The notes beneath the pieces were generated by a model that was not told where the DNA came from, searched no databases, and was given only the letters and a program-made list of their open reading frames with translations. The position numbers were made by a program, and so were the translations under genes. From positions 657,501 to 721,500 of the forward strand of contig JAVYIG010000112.1 of the NCBI GenBank assembly GCA_035222895.1: a DNA stretch of 64,000 bases, in the 5' to 3' direction. Position 1 is the stretch's first letter; each line of letters opens with the position of its first letter. Of this stretch, positions 10,693 to 22,500 are shown piece by piece. Source of the DNA: Strongylocentrotus droebachiensis (taxonomy: Eukaryota; Echinodermata; Echinoidea; Camarodonta; Strongylocentrotidae).

Positions 10693-12642
10693 GTGCTAAT
10701 TTCTCCCTTGTAATTTTCCCTATTCTCTCCATCTTTTTTTTCTTTCAATTTTCTCCCTCTTTCACTTTCTCCACGCTCCCATTGTCCCCCTTGCATTACA
10801 TTCCGATTAACCTCTGCCTATTTGACCCAACTCTTCTATATCGCACTCTTTTTGTTTCCTTAATTTTGCAGTTTCACGTAACGGATCAAATCTGTTTTTC
10901 TTATCCAACAAAACTTTTTCGTGTCTTTCAAATTATTATTCCGTAAATCAATTTAAAGCCCGAGAACCATTTTTAGGCGAGTCTACATGTATTTGTACAA
11001 CTGTGATTTATATTTATACATTTTTGTTCTGCCCCAAATGAAAAAAACAGACTGTATGGTGGTTGTTCATGTATTTTATATTGAAACATTGGGAAGTTCA
11101 GTTTGTATCTTTCTAACCTTCAATAGTCATTGTGATGTTGTTTTATGTTTTTTAATTTTTTACAATGTGATTGTTTTAGATTTTAATGAACAGTATATGT
11201 GTAGTAGGTGTATGGAAATAAAGGAGATTTACATATTTTCATTCATTAGAGAAAGAAATAAAGTGAAAGTGTCTTTAAATTCAAATAATTAGAAGTTTCC
11301 CCGATATGCTTGGATTCGTTTTACCGTAACGTACAATATTACAACAAATTAAAGGAAAGAACAAAACGAGAGATGAAATGATGATGATGATGATGATAAA
11401 GATAATAATGATAACAATATATCCTGTGTGAATAATATACTATTGTAACCCGAATAAAATCAACAAATTTGACTCCACATATTTGTTCAATATGCTAATT
11501 AAAGTTGTACTTAATATGATATATTGTATTGAGCGCAGTAGATGATACTCATGTACTATTAGTAGTTATATGTATATATTCGGGCGGCAAGGTGCCATAT
11601 TTCAGGCCCCTTGCCGCCCAATATTATTCTGCGATAATGTGTGACAGGTGTATTAATCTATTTTCTTAAGAAAAGGGTTGTAATCATGAACACAAAGAGA
11701 CAGAAAGTATGAACAAAGTGAACAGAAGTTTGTATAATTATATCGTTGACCATTTTCAGCATTTATACATCTTTCATCATGTAGAATTTCATACACAAAC
11801 CATTCTTTTTCAAGAGCGATACAACCTTTGCAATAACTTCATGTGCATGACATTTAACAAATAGGCTACCATGTATTTACACAGAAAGACAAATTATATA
11901 CAAAGAACAAATATTTCATATTGCAACTATTTAAAGTAACACCATCTAGATACCAACAATTTACAGTACATACGAGGATGAAATAAAATATTTTATACAG
12001 AAATACAACTGTCAGCTATTCAAGCTAAAACCTCTTGGCCACTTAAACTTTGAAACAGAAAATACATCAAAATAAGTGTAGTTGCTCATTTCAGTCTCTT
12101 ATTTGTTTTCTGTATAATGAAATGTAGAACCGATTTAACACAGAACCTCGAGATTTACTTTACAGCGTACAATAATGAGGCGATTATATATCTTTACAGG
12201 TATATGCAGGATGGGTATATGTGATTGATACATATCAATATCGAAGTCACTCACTAAAAATGAAGGAAAGAGAGATTTAGAAAAATATGAACACATGGAA
12301 ATGTGAATGACTTTTTTAACTCAGCAACCCTGCGTTCTCATTACAGGAAAATCGCATTTTGATAATTAAATTCAATGTAAATAGAATTAAAGTAAATAGC
12401 AGAACAGGTGGTATGAATATTCCCTGTGAGGAACAATAACGTAAAGATAGGCCAACTATTCGTAGTCCTATCTCCTAAATTATCTTTGGCGTTACTTATA
12501 TCGATAGGTTGGAATCATGATTAACAGCGGATAGTGAATCCATCGTATTGACGTTTCTACAGTATATCACGTCTTTTTTATTTTGTATTTAAGTGTTGTT
12601 TCTATATCACGTCTTTATTATTACTACCCCGTCTTTAATTGC
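10693..12642. other. Intergenic non-coding stretch
   Basis: No gene is supported. Contents are T/C-rich low-complexity sequence (10700-10860), a short GAT microsatellite at about 11378-11398, a GC-rich hairpin at 11582-11619 and AT-rich unique sequence. The part near 12577 contains two TTTATT words, AATAAA on the minus strand, at 12577-12582 and 12614-12619. These could end the transcript of the receptor whose stop codon is at 13257, but this is only a guess. Confidence 0.4.
11582..11619. repeat. GC-rich perfect hairpin
   Basis: GGGCGGCAAGG (11582-11592) pairs perfectly with CCTTGCCGCCC (11609-11619) around a 16-base loop. The flanks (atatt and aatat) extend the pairing after one mismatch. 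It stands alone in AT-rich intergenic sequence. Confidence 0.7.
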
Positions 12643-12845
12643 ATGGCTGCCATTACAGCGTTCGAGCATTCATAAGGAAAGATTTCCTGCCGGGTACCTT
12701 TTACATATACCACACCTGGGTGGAGTGTGGCAAATGCTGACTAATGTATTGCCAAGGGTCATTAATGCTGCGATAGGGACTCGAACCCTGTACCTCGGGG
12801 TTCAGAGTCCGGAGATTTATCCACTAGACCACTTTAACTGTCCAT
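12643..12845 (-). mobile_element. tRNA-derived SINE
   Basis: On the minus strand it shows box A (TGGTCTAGTGG) and box B (GGTTCGAGTCC). It is followed by the body TTTGCCACACTCCACCCAGG and a GTACCCGGCAGGAAAT segment, the same family as the copy at 2317-2604. It lies 3' of the receptor gene and may be in its 3' untranslated region. It lacks the ATT tail, so this copy is truncated or older. Confidence 0.85.
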
Positions 12846-13256
12846 GATACAAAAAGAGAATGCTAACATTAATGTGTCAAAGGATGTCTTCCTTTCCCCG
12901 AAATAGGGAGCGTAGCTTGACAAATACTGGTTAACGCCATCTACGTCTTCTTTTGGACAACTGTACGTAAACGAATGGACTTGATTAAGTGTAGTCAGCT
13001 ACTAATAGTCTCTACATGGTCAGCGTGCGTGAAACAGACCGCAGTTCTCTTTTAACGCTTCGGTTTCGCGTATAAATTATGTTACACGCACGTGATTGCT
13101 GCTTCGCGGATTGCTGTGATTGCTGCTTCGTCCGGAGTCGTATCATACCCGATTGGCCCCCGAGTTAGGCTACGGGAAAGACACGTAGTCTAGTCAGGCT
13201 ACAATCGATTTAAGAGTGGTTTTAAGCATCATTGTATACATGCTTCCAGTCACATG

Positions 13257-13549
13257 TTAATCATGATATTCGCTGACGTTTTCACTCGTTGAGATCATCC
13301 TGACTTCATCAGTCGACGATGACGTCACTTTGTAAGAGTAGGATCCCGCCGACAGTGGAGAGGTTCGCAGCGGATTTTTACCACTACGGTCATCAGTCTC
13401 ACCAGGAGTGCGGCTGCTAAGTGAGTAGGCGGTAACGGTGCTCGGCCGAATGGCTGCCGGTAGCATGCCGCTAAGCCGATTGTAGTGAGGCTTCACCGAT
13501 TTACGGACATCCTCCTGCCGTGCACAGAAGAGAATGAAGACCATGAGAC
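13257..13549 (-). CDS. Receptor exon: end of helix 7 and cytoplasmic tail
   Basis: The exon opens GLMVFILFCARQEDVRK, completing the SLQG...F.LFC signature of helix 7. A tail rich in Ser and Thr follows, ending SENVSEYHD, with a TAA stop at 13257. The tail has many possible phosphorylation sites and no recognisable C-terminal PDZ ligand. Confidence 0.93.
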
Positions 13550-16500
13550 CTGATGATTGGAGAAGAACAGAAAGAGAGCATTTAGGTGAAGGAAAAATAA
13601 GAACATTGTCATTTGTTTACGTTGCTCATAATCAGGTACCGTCTGTTGGGGATACTTGGAGGCAGGATTTACAAAATCGCATTTTTTTGTTGCCTGTCAG
13701 CCAGATTTATCAAAAGCATTAATTTGAAGATGGGTGCGACGAAACCGGGCAATGAATGGCACCCATCGTAAATTACTAATTTATGCAAAAAAACATGAGG
13801 GGAAAACGTTAATGAATGAAATAAACCTGTAATGAGGACGCAATTGTAAGTGTACCTTGTAATGAGTTTGCCACACAGAAGATGAGCTGAAAAGCAAATG
13901 TAGCGTCCTCTATTGCCAAGAACCCAAATACCCAGGTAAGCCCGAGGAGCACTGAGATTGAGAACGCATTGAGTAGTCTGGTGCGGAGCTGTCGGTAACG
14001 GGCGGCCGCTTTTTCCTCTTTCTCCATCGGCATGGTGCCACCGAGGTTGGCCTTCCATAACCGCCGGATGACGAGAATAAACATGATGAAGTTGAAAGAT
14101 AGGACGAGCCCAATAGGAAGTAGGATCCCGATGTAGAAACTCAGTCCTGGAGTCATGAAACAACTGTAAATGTAATCAAATAAATCGTATAGATAACTGA
14201 TAAGAAACAAAAAACTACACCATGGGTTGTCTTGTGGAAATTGACCGTATCTCACTTTCTCTGAGAGGACCCCAATGGCGTATCGCACCTTTTCTGAATT
14301 TGACCCTAATGGCGTAAGTATCGCAAATTTTCAGAAATGGACTCTAAAAGGTGTATTACTAATTTTAAAGTTAACACCTCTAAATTGTTATAAATGGCTT
14401 TGAAAACCTTAACGAAAAATGCTTAATGTATTATTTCACTGAATACTATACCCATAAAAGATGAAACAAAACGTCGAAACCTGTGAACCTGAAAAGGTAA
14501 CCGTTTTGGGTTTTTGTGCGATCAGTGCTTGAAAAATACCCTTTTTAAGGAAAAGGTCAACGACGACGTATAGCTGAAATAGACAACCTTTCGACGCCGT
14601 TTCCGGACGCAGGTGCGTAGCCAGTAATTTTGGGATTGACTGTCCCCCCCCCCCCCCCACGGGGGGGGGGGGACCTAGCAAAGATCAACTGCGTAGCTCT
14701 TACTTGGGAAACAGTAGTGTGTATAACTTGAAATGATCACCTGATGAACTGATAAACCATCTGTTTACCAGGCCTTTCTAGAAAGGACTGATAAAAAGGG
14801 GGAGGGGCAGATCGTGGCTACTAGGATAGAATTGACAATGGCAATGATAGAAAGCAGAAGAGATAGAAGCGATAATATTTAAAATGAGAAAGAATGATAA
14901 CGATAACACGATGGAGAAGAATTTAGGAATATGAAACCTTAACCCTTTTTTAGACTTACTATGATTTATGAAGATAGTCTTCCCTGCGCATGCCTACAGT
15001 AACCCCAACTACAACCAACGGCGCACCTGTAATAAAAAATAAACAATAAGCACTTTAAAGTTACATCCAGTCACAAACTCAAATTATAGCAATTCAAATA
15101 ATTTCATAGAAAAGCATTAATGAACATTAATGAAAAGCATCAAACAAGAGTGCGTTCCAGCATCCAGGCAAGTTTTAAAAAAAGGGTCACGAGATAGAAG
15201 GATTCCTCAGTAACTAACCCCAAGCTATGACGCAAGCCTTGGTGAGAAAACACGGGCCTTCCTCATCGAACACACGGACGATCATCAGGTACATATTGAG
15301 CGCCTCGGCCCCCATCCACATCATGGTAGTCAATGTGAAGTAGTGTAGGAGTGCACCAACGGTCACACATGCCACGTCCATGTGGGCTGCGTAGTCGATC
15401 CCGAAGAGAAAGACAAGGTAAAGACAGAGCATCGAGACGCAGAAATGGAGTAGGATACGACGTGGTCGGCTGTTTCGTAGACGTCTGAAAAAGATGGCAT
15501 ATATATATTTATTATAGAAAAAACATTGGAGATGAATGACACATTGAAAGTTGGAGAGTAAAAATGAGAATATATATTCGGAACTGTTATTGAAAAAAGC
15601 ATTAGTCCCGGAACCAGAACATTTTCGCAATGGGCTTCCGCCTTTTGCCCGAATATCAACTGTATATCGAAAACGTCGTGATCTTTTAGATCCCTTATTG
15701 ACCACATTGCGAGACAAACGAATATCACTAGCGATATTATTTTCAATACTACATCCGCAATGAGTAATATATTTAGCATTATCAACTGTGTAGTTCGTAA
15801 ATTTTCCTCTGGCTACCGAAGCGATCACTCAAAGGTCTTTACACGCGTTTAGGTGAAAATTATAGAAATGACATTTTCGGGTACCTCCTGCCCGAATAAG
15901 AGACTATTCGGGCATTTAGCTGACCAAATATGATGGTATTCGGACATCTCGTTGCCCAAATAATAATGACGATATTCGTGCACCATGGTTCCCGAAATTG
16001 AGGATTGCCCGACTATTGGAACCGGTAACTTTGTCTCAGATTCTGAAACAAAATCCTGGATTTAGCTCATGCTGCAATGATTATTATAAACCTTTAGGTC
16101 AGTCAGGAACTCCATGACTTTTACAAGCCGATCGCCTGTCTGATTATCAAGATATTTATGATTGGAATTACACATTTTTAAAACCGTTCACCGGACGGTT
16201 TTCATAACACTACAGTCTACCGTGTGTCTCAAAAAAAACGTAACACTTTTGAAATGGTTGCCAAATTGAGCATATATAATTTTATGAAAAAATGTTGATA
16301 TGTATGGAAAGCTAAAGGACCAACCTTTCATATGATATGAAAAAATTGAAAAAAAAATCATGCTTCGATGAACAGTGTTCACTTAAGTTAGAGGTATGAA
16401 AATGGGCCTGCGCAGGATTTTTCCTTCCAATTTTGGACAGGTAAGTTACTTTTAGCATACAAAATAAGTTTGATATGAGATATTCATGATCGATGGATTA

Positions 16501-19500
16501 AGAGTTAAAAGGATGTTTTGAATACCAGTCCTTTCTCTCTGTCATTTATCAATCCCCAAACACCACCCCTGCCACACACACACACACACACACACACCAA
16601 CTTCCACTCCCATCTTATTGTATCATTGATCTGGTAGATGTGAACAGGATGAAGGAAGAATGGGAAAATGTTAAATTGAAATACCGTATTCAAAATCATA
16701 ATTGACATTATGCAACCCACTCTCCTCCCCCCCACAACCTTTTCCCATCCCATCACCTACCCCTTGCCTTTTCTTTATCAGTTTTCTTCCGTAAGTTTGG
16801 TGGATCATCAATCACATTTTATTCAGGTTTTATGAATGACCCAAACATGTAATAGCTAAGTACATCATTCATTATGCATTGAAAATACCAGAATTCGAGG
16901 TATTCAAAATATCCTTTTGATTCAAAATATCCTTTTGATCCATCGATCATGAATATCTCATATCGACCTTATTTTGTAAGTTACAAGTAATTTACCTGTC
17001 CAAAATTGGAAGGAAAAATCCTGCGCAGGCCCATTTTCATACCTCTAACTTAAGTGAACACTGTCCATCGAAGCATGATTTTTTTTTAATTTTTTCATAT
17101 CATATGAAAGGTTGGTCCTTTAGCTTTCCATACATATAGACATTTTTTCATAAAATTATATATGCTCAATTTGGCAACCATTTCAAAAGTGTTACGTTTT
17201 TTTTGAGACACACGGTATTGGGGAAAACGAGTATGGTAAAACCGGTCACTCAAAGATTTTTACTTTTTGAGGCACTTCTTGATCATTTTGAATCGCGATT
17301 TTTTTTAGGGCTTCAATATTACACCATATCACAGACACTCATAACACGTAGGGCCGTGTATCTCAGATTTTACTTTGTTAAACGATCCCTTTAACAATCT
17401 TGGGGGTGGGGCGATCGAGGCTGTAGCCCACCTAGCCCCTACCCCACCCCACATCGTATGCATATGGTTGTCTATAAAATTAGGGTATTGATGGGATCAC
17501 GCAAATTATGTACAGGCACTTTCAAAAGAAAACTCACACAGTAGTCTCCAACACCTATAGGATTAAACGACGGCAATTAATGTTATAAATGATGTTCCAT
17601 TTGAAAATAATTACTAATGTGTCCAATAGTGAACATCACTTTAAATAATTACCTAAAAATCTGGAGTGGACTGGTAAAAGAAACTTACTTGAATACCATG
17701 AAGACGATGATTGTGATGACAAGTGCCGCGATAGATACTGCACATCCAATCTTACTAAGGATATCTAGAGCGAAGTCAAACTTATCCTGCTCATGTTGAC
17801 CAGACATATCCTTTTATGATGTAAAGAAGAAATGAATTATTGTAGTAATCATCTCAAATACAAATACGATTTCGGTAATTTATACCCAGAACGTTACAAT
17901 GATTTATTATACATTACATAGATTTTCCACTCCCTATCACGGTATAATGCCATGTACAGTGCGTTCCAGAAAATAAACGAAACCCGAAAATACACGGCAA
18001 TTGTAAGAATTAAACTGTTATCTTTATACATTTTTGTATATCACAAAGTACAAGTAATATGTCTTCAAATTATACTATGATTGCATTAAGACATAAATGC
18101 TTCACCATTGCCTCACCATCAACATTAGGGTACGGAAATGTCATCTTTAAAAGATGATTGTTCACGATTTCCATCGTGTGACGGTATGCATTCAAATATA
18201 GATGAGGGCGAATACACATTTCCGGGATGAAAGGGGTGTACAACCTCATATTTTCTCAAATCAATATATATCTCTTGAGCAATTAAAAAAGTACCCTTTT
18301 ATTGATTGAAATTAATGCACATTCTGAAGGATAAGTTACATATTCTGAGGGTTTATTTTCTACCTTACGTGCCCAGTGGACCATACCTTTCCCCATTATC
18401 ACAATGTAAGTTTATGAGTTCGATAACTTTCGACACACTTACTATCAACACGGCAAAGTTTGTCAAATGATTACATGAACAGGTTATCGAATCCTCTCTG
18501 ACGTCACTAAGAGTACATCCGTTGTCCGACCAATCACCGACGCCGTCTCTCAGATCAAAGTCCCAGTACACACATCTTGATTGGTTCAAAGTACCGTTCT
18601 CTCCAACAGGCTAAGATGAATGTAAGCAGGTAAGTGTATTACATTCTGCGGATAATTATGAATCTGATTCACTATATCAAGAAGCTTTAAGGTAAATTGA
18701 AAGTTTAGTTGGTTACTTTTAATAGGATACAATATCTTACACATGTGAGCCTACATTTTGCTACAAGTTTCTATAGCGACAGAACGTGCATGTTATATGT
18801 TAGTGCATGAGAAAGAAAGGAGAGATTTTAAATTACATGAATTTAAATGTATCTGAACCTCCTTTAGGTTTTAAAGAATGGGTGATATTAATGGAATGCT
18901 TTATGTTCGACATTTTAAAATACCCAATGTATTGTGTAAAATAATCAATTGAACTGATTAAATGCAAAACATACGCCTACTTAATTCTATAACAAATGAT
19001 GATGATAATGATAACAATAATAGTAATACTAATAATAATTAGCCAAGTAGTAATTCTGCGCTTCTTGCAGGCCCTATACTTATGCTCATTTAATCCATCT
19101 GGGTTAAGGTGGACATACAGATAACAACTGAATTATCCATACCCTTGTAAATTTGATGTTTTTGTGTTTTTCGTGACTCAAGAATGAAACTTGGACTGGT
19201 TGAATTAGGGCATTTTAAAAATAGTTTTAGATGTATGCGTTGATATGTCATATTCTCATGAAACATAAATTTGGACAAATCAAATTTCACCTACTCAAAA
19301 ATTAAAAAACTTGGTGAGGTGATGAATAATTTAGTCGTTACATTTACGTGGGTAAAACATCATGTCCACGTTGTCCAAGGATGTAAACACCGAGCAAGGA
19401 TCGAACCAGGGACCTTCCGAATGAGAGTCTTGAGCTGTTACTTATCTACCACATTGCCCCAAAATGATCAGTAAAAAATTGTATGTTACACCCTGCATTT

Positions 19501-22500
19501 CTTGAAAGTCAGTAATTTCCCTTTGAAAAAAAAAATATCTTCGAGAGAAAAAAAGAAGCTTTGCTCTGAAAATGTGAATCAAAATGCTTACAATCGCTGC
19601 GTTGAAGGTGATCTTTACAGGTTCAGTAAGGTCTTGCACATTCACACCATCAATTGCTGCTGATATAACATGGCCACTTGTTCGTGATCTATTCGCCGAT
19701 CTGAAGAGTGCGTCCCCGTTGAACGTTATAAACCGAACTTTCGTTCCTGATAAGAGAACAACAAAATACATCAGCTAACGACTAAGTAAACATTTCAAGG
19801 TTAACATCAAATCTAAGATTGTTTACAGTTTGAAAAAGGTACTAGTTCTCACAAAACTAAATATTGTGAAATATTACCCGACCAAGGTTTGTGAAATATA
19901 TAATCATTGTCAATACTGGAAAGTATTTAAAAAGTCCGCCTTTAGCTTTCTTCTTATTGATAAAAAAATTGTTTTTTTTAATTCAAAATAATATTGATAT
20001 CATTTTACCAGCGTGAAAATGTAACCTCTTGAGAATTAGTCTCGATTCTATGATCAGTAAGGAAAAGAAAATCTACGAAGATTAAAACGAATGAAAAAGA
20101 AAAAAATAATATAATATAAAAAATGTATAATGATAAAATAATAATAAAAAAAGAATACAAAAAATGAGGTTCTGTACACACCTGGGCTGGGAATCCCTTC
20201 TATAACAGGTCCGGCTTGGTTGAAAATGGAAGACGGTAGCTGTATAGAAGCGGTTGAGTCACCACCACCATCAAACTCAATCCCATTCTCCATCGCAGTG
20301 ACGTCTAGAGTTGCCGCCTGAACGATCATATTCTCTGCTGTCAAACTGAACTCGTCACTGGCTTGCAGGGTTAATGAGACTTGTTTCTCGACAGAATGCA
20401 CCACGCTGGAAGATGATGCGGCTAGCTCTGGACTACTTGACTTCGAGTCTCCAAGTGAACCGACCAGGTTACCGACTGCTTTGACCACACTTGTAGTGAC
20501 CTGTGGCAGTTTAAGATGTTTACGAAATAGAGAACAATCTTCTTTAACTTTGTTCAGTTGTTGGGAGCCGATTTTGGAGCAGAGTTGGACTGTGAAATAT
20601 GTAGATATTTCTTGTAGGGAGTTCAGACCACGGTTCCGAATGATTATCACTGTATTTGAAACACGTACCAATGTATTGCAATACTTGTAGCCTCTAGGGA
20701 ACTTTTGTACCGATTTGCGTGATTAGAGGATCAGCTTGGGAGATTCTAAAGCTCATCTCGGCAAAGTCTGAGAGTGACCTTTGAGCCCATGTCATTCTTT
20801 ACCAAGTAGGGTGCTAAACCATTTCCCTACCAGCTTGGTCCGCCAATAAATGACGGGCCGAACTTCTGATGAGCCCAATCGAGCCTGTCACCTGGCATCC
20901 AACTCACACCCGAGTGGGCAATTCGAAAAACATGACGCAAAATAGGTATAAATATTGCATTATAATCGACATTTTAACATTAGACTTAATTGTTACAAAT
21001 TACAAGATTGAATGCGATTATCATCGTGATATGCATAACCTCAAAGATTAAACAAGTATTAACGATTTCGATCGGAAAAATCCAGGCCATACCGTAAAAA
21101 GGCCGATATCTGTTTTGATGTAATGCACTTTGTTTTTACTTTTGTCTATGAGTGCCAATTCCTCTTCTACTACCATTTGGTCAACAACAACGTCAAACTG
21201 AAACATTAGTTCTAAAAAGTGTATTGGTAAAATAGAAAAAGCTAGAAAAGGCAACTGTTGGTTTTATATTTGTTTTCTTCCCTCTAGCTTTTGATAATGT
21301 AAACATGTCTTACGTTAGGCGATGGTGAAGCGACGCCGACGATGTTCTCCAGCGTCTTGGAGATCGCATCAACCATTTCGTCGTCGACAATGCTGAGGTT
21401 ACCAGTGATTTCTTCCAAGACGGCGCTGACCAGAGCTACATTGGCCTCATCGACTACCACCTTGTCAAAATAAAAGAAGTTTCAAACTATCACAGTTATC
21501 ACAAAAATGTTCCTAGTTGATCATCCATTACAAATGTTCACTTTTATAGGCGGAAGGTCGAGTGCAAGAAGCGCAGTGACCATGTTAGCGATGTTAAAGA
21601 AATCGCTTTACACGCACGCTAACATACTACTGTTATTAACTTTTATCATTGCTACTTCGGTATACCATTATGTGGTTTTCAAACTATAAGAGGCAACTAA
21701 AGAACTGAGCCCAAACTATCCAGAACTTTACCACACACAAGTTACCTGACTACATATTATATTGCTTCTGATTTTGGGGACCTCATTATGTACACCATCG
21801 TTGATTCCTGCCATTATTTTAATATCAGAATATTATGTAATTGGTTAGAGTGAATAAACTTTCGTTCATCATTCATACCATCACTGGAGCTATGTTGCCA
21901 TGTGGTATTTACCTTTGCGAGATCCGCAGGTAATATCAGTGTTGTTGGTTCTCCACACTCCTGTATATTCACTTCTCCCCAATATGCATGCATCCTACGG
22001 TTCCCAAGACAAACTCGTTCTCCTACTGGCTGGCCAGCTGAAAGAGAAGAAGTAAAACACATTTTGACTTCGACGTGATTTGAGCGTTTTTAGTACTCTT
22101 ACTGTATATGCTTCTTTTACCGCAGATCTGACAGCTGAGTAAGAATTTAATAGATAAAATGCTCATAGGACCTGAAAGGAACGGAACCAAATTCCATGGT
22201 CTAGTAGATGTCCGGTATAATTATAGTGGACCGTCGATGTGGGTGTGTTTGTTTTGTTTGTTTGTTAAACGTGACTGCTAAGAAAGCATGTGCTAGTAAG
22301 TAAGAAACCAGGTGATCGATGGCTTTAAGTCCTCTCCAAGGGACTTGGTATTGAGGATTAATGCCTTTAATACCAAAGGACACTAGCGCATCGACTTGGT
22401 TTCAAACCCGGGAACTCCAGGTTAAGAGACCACTGCGAGACCACTGCGTCATCACGCCTCCGTTATGCACCTACATGTACATCTTCTGGACAGCGCCTTC

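Noticed and set aside
20501-20671. Longer start for the GAIN exon at the acceptors near 20590 or 20650
   Set aside because: Both leave phase 1 while the previous exon ends in phase 0. The acceptor at 20501 restores phase and starts at VTTSVVKAVGNL, which fits the domain.
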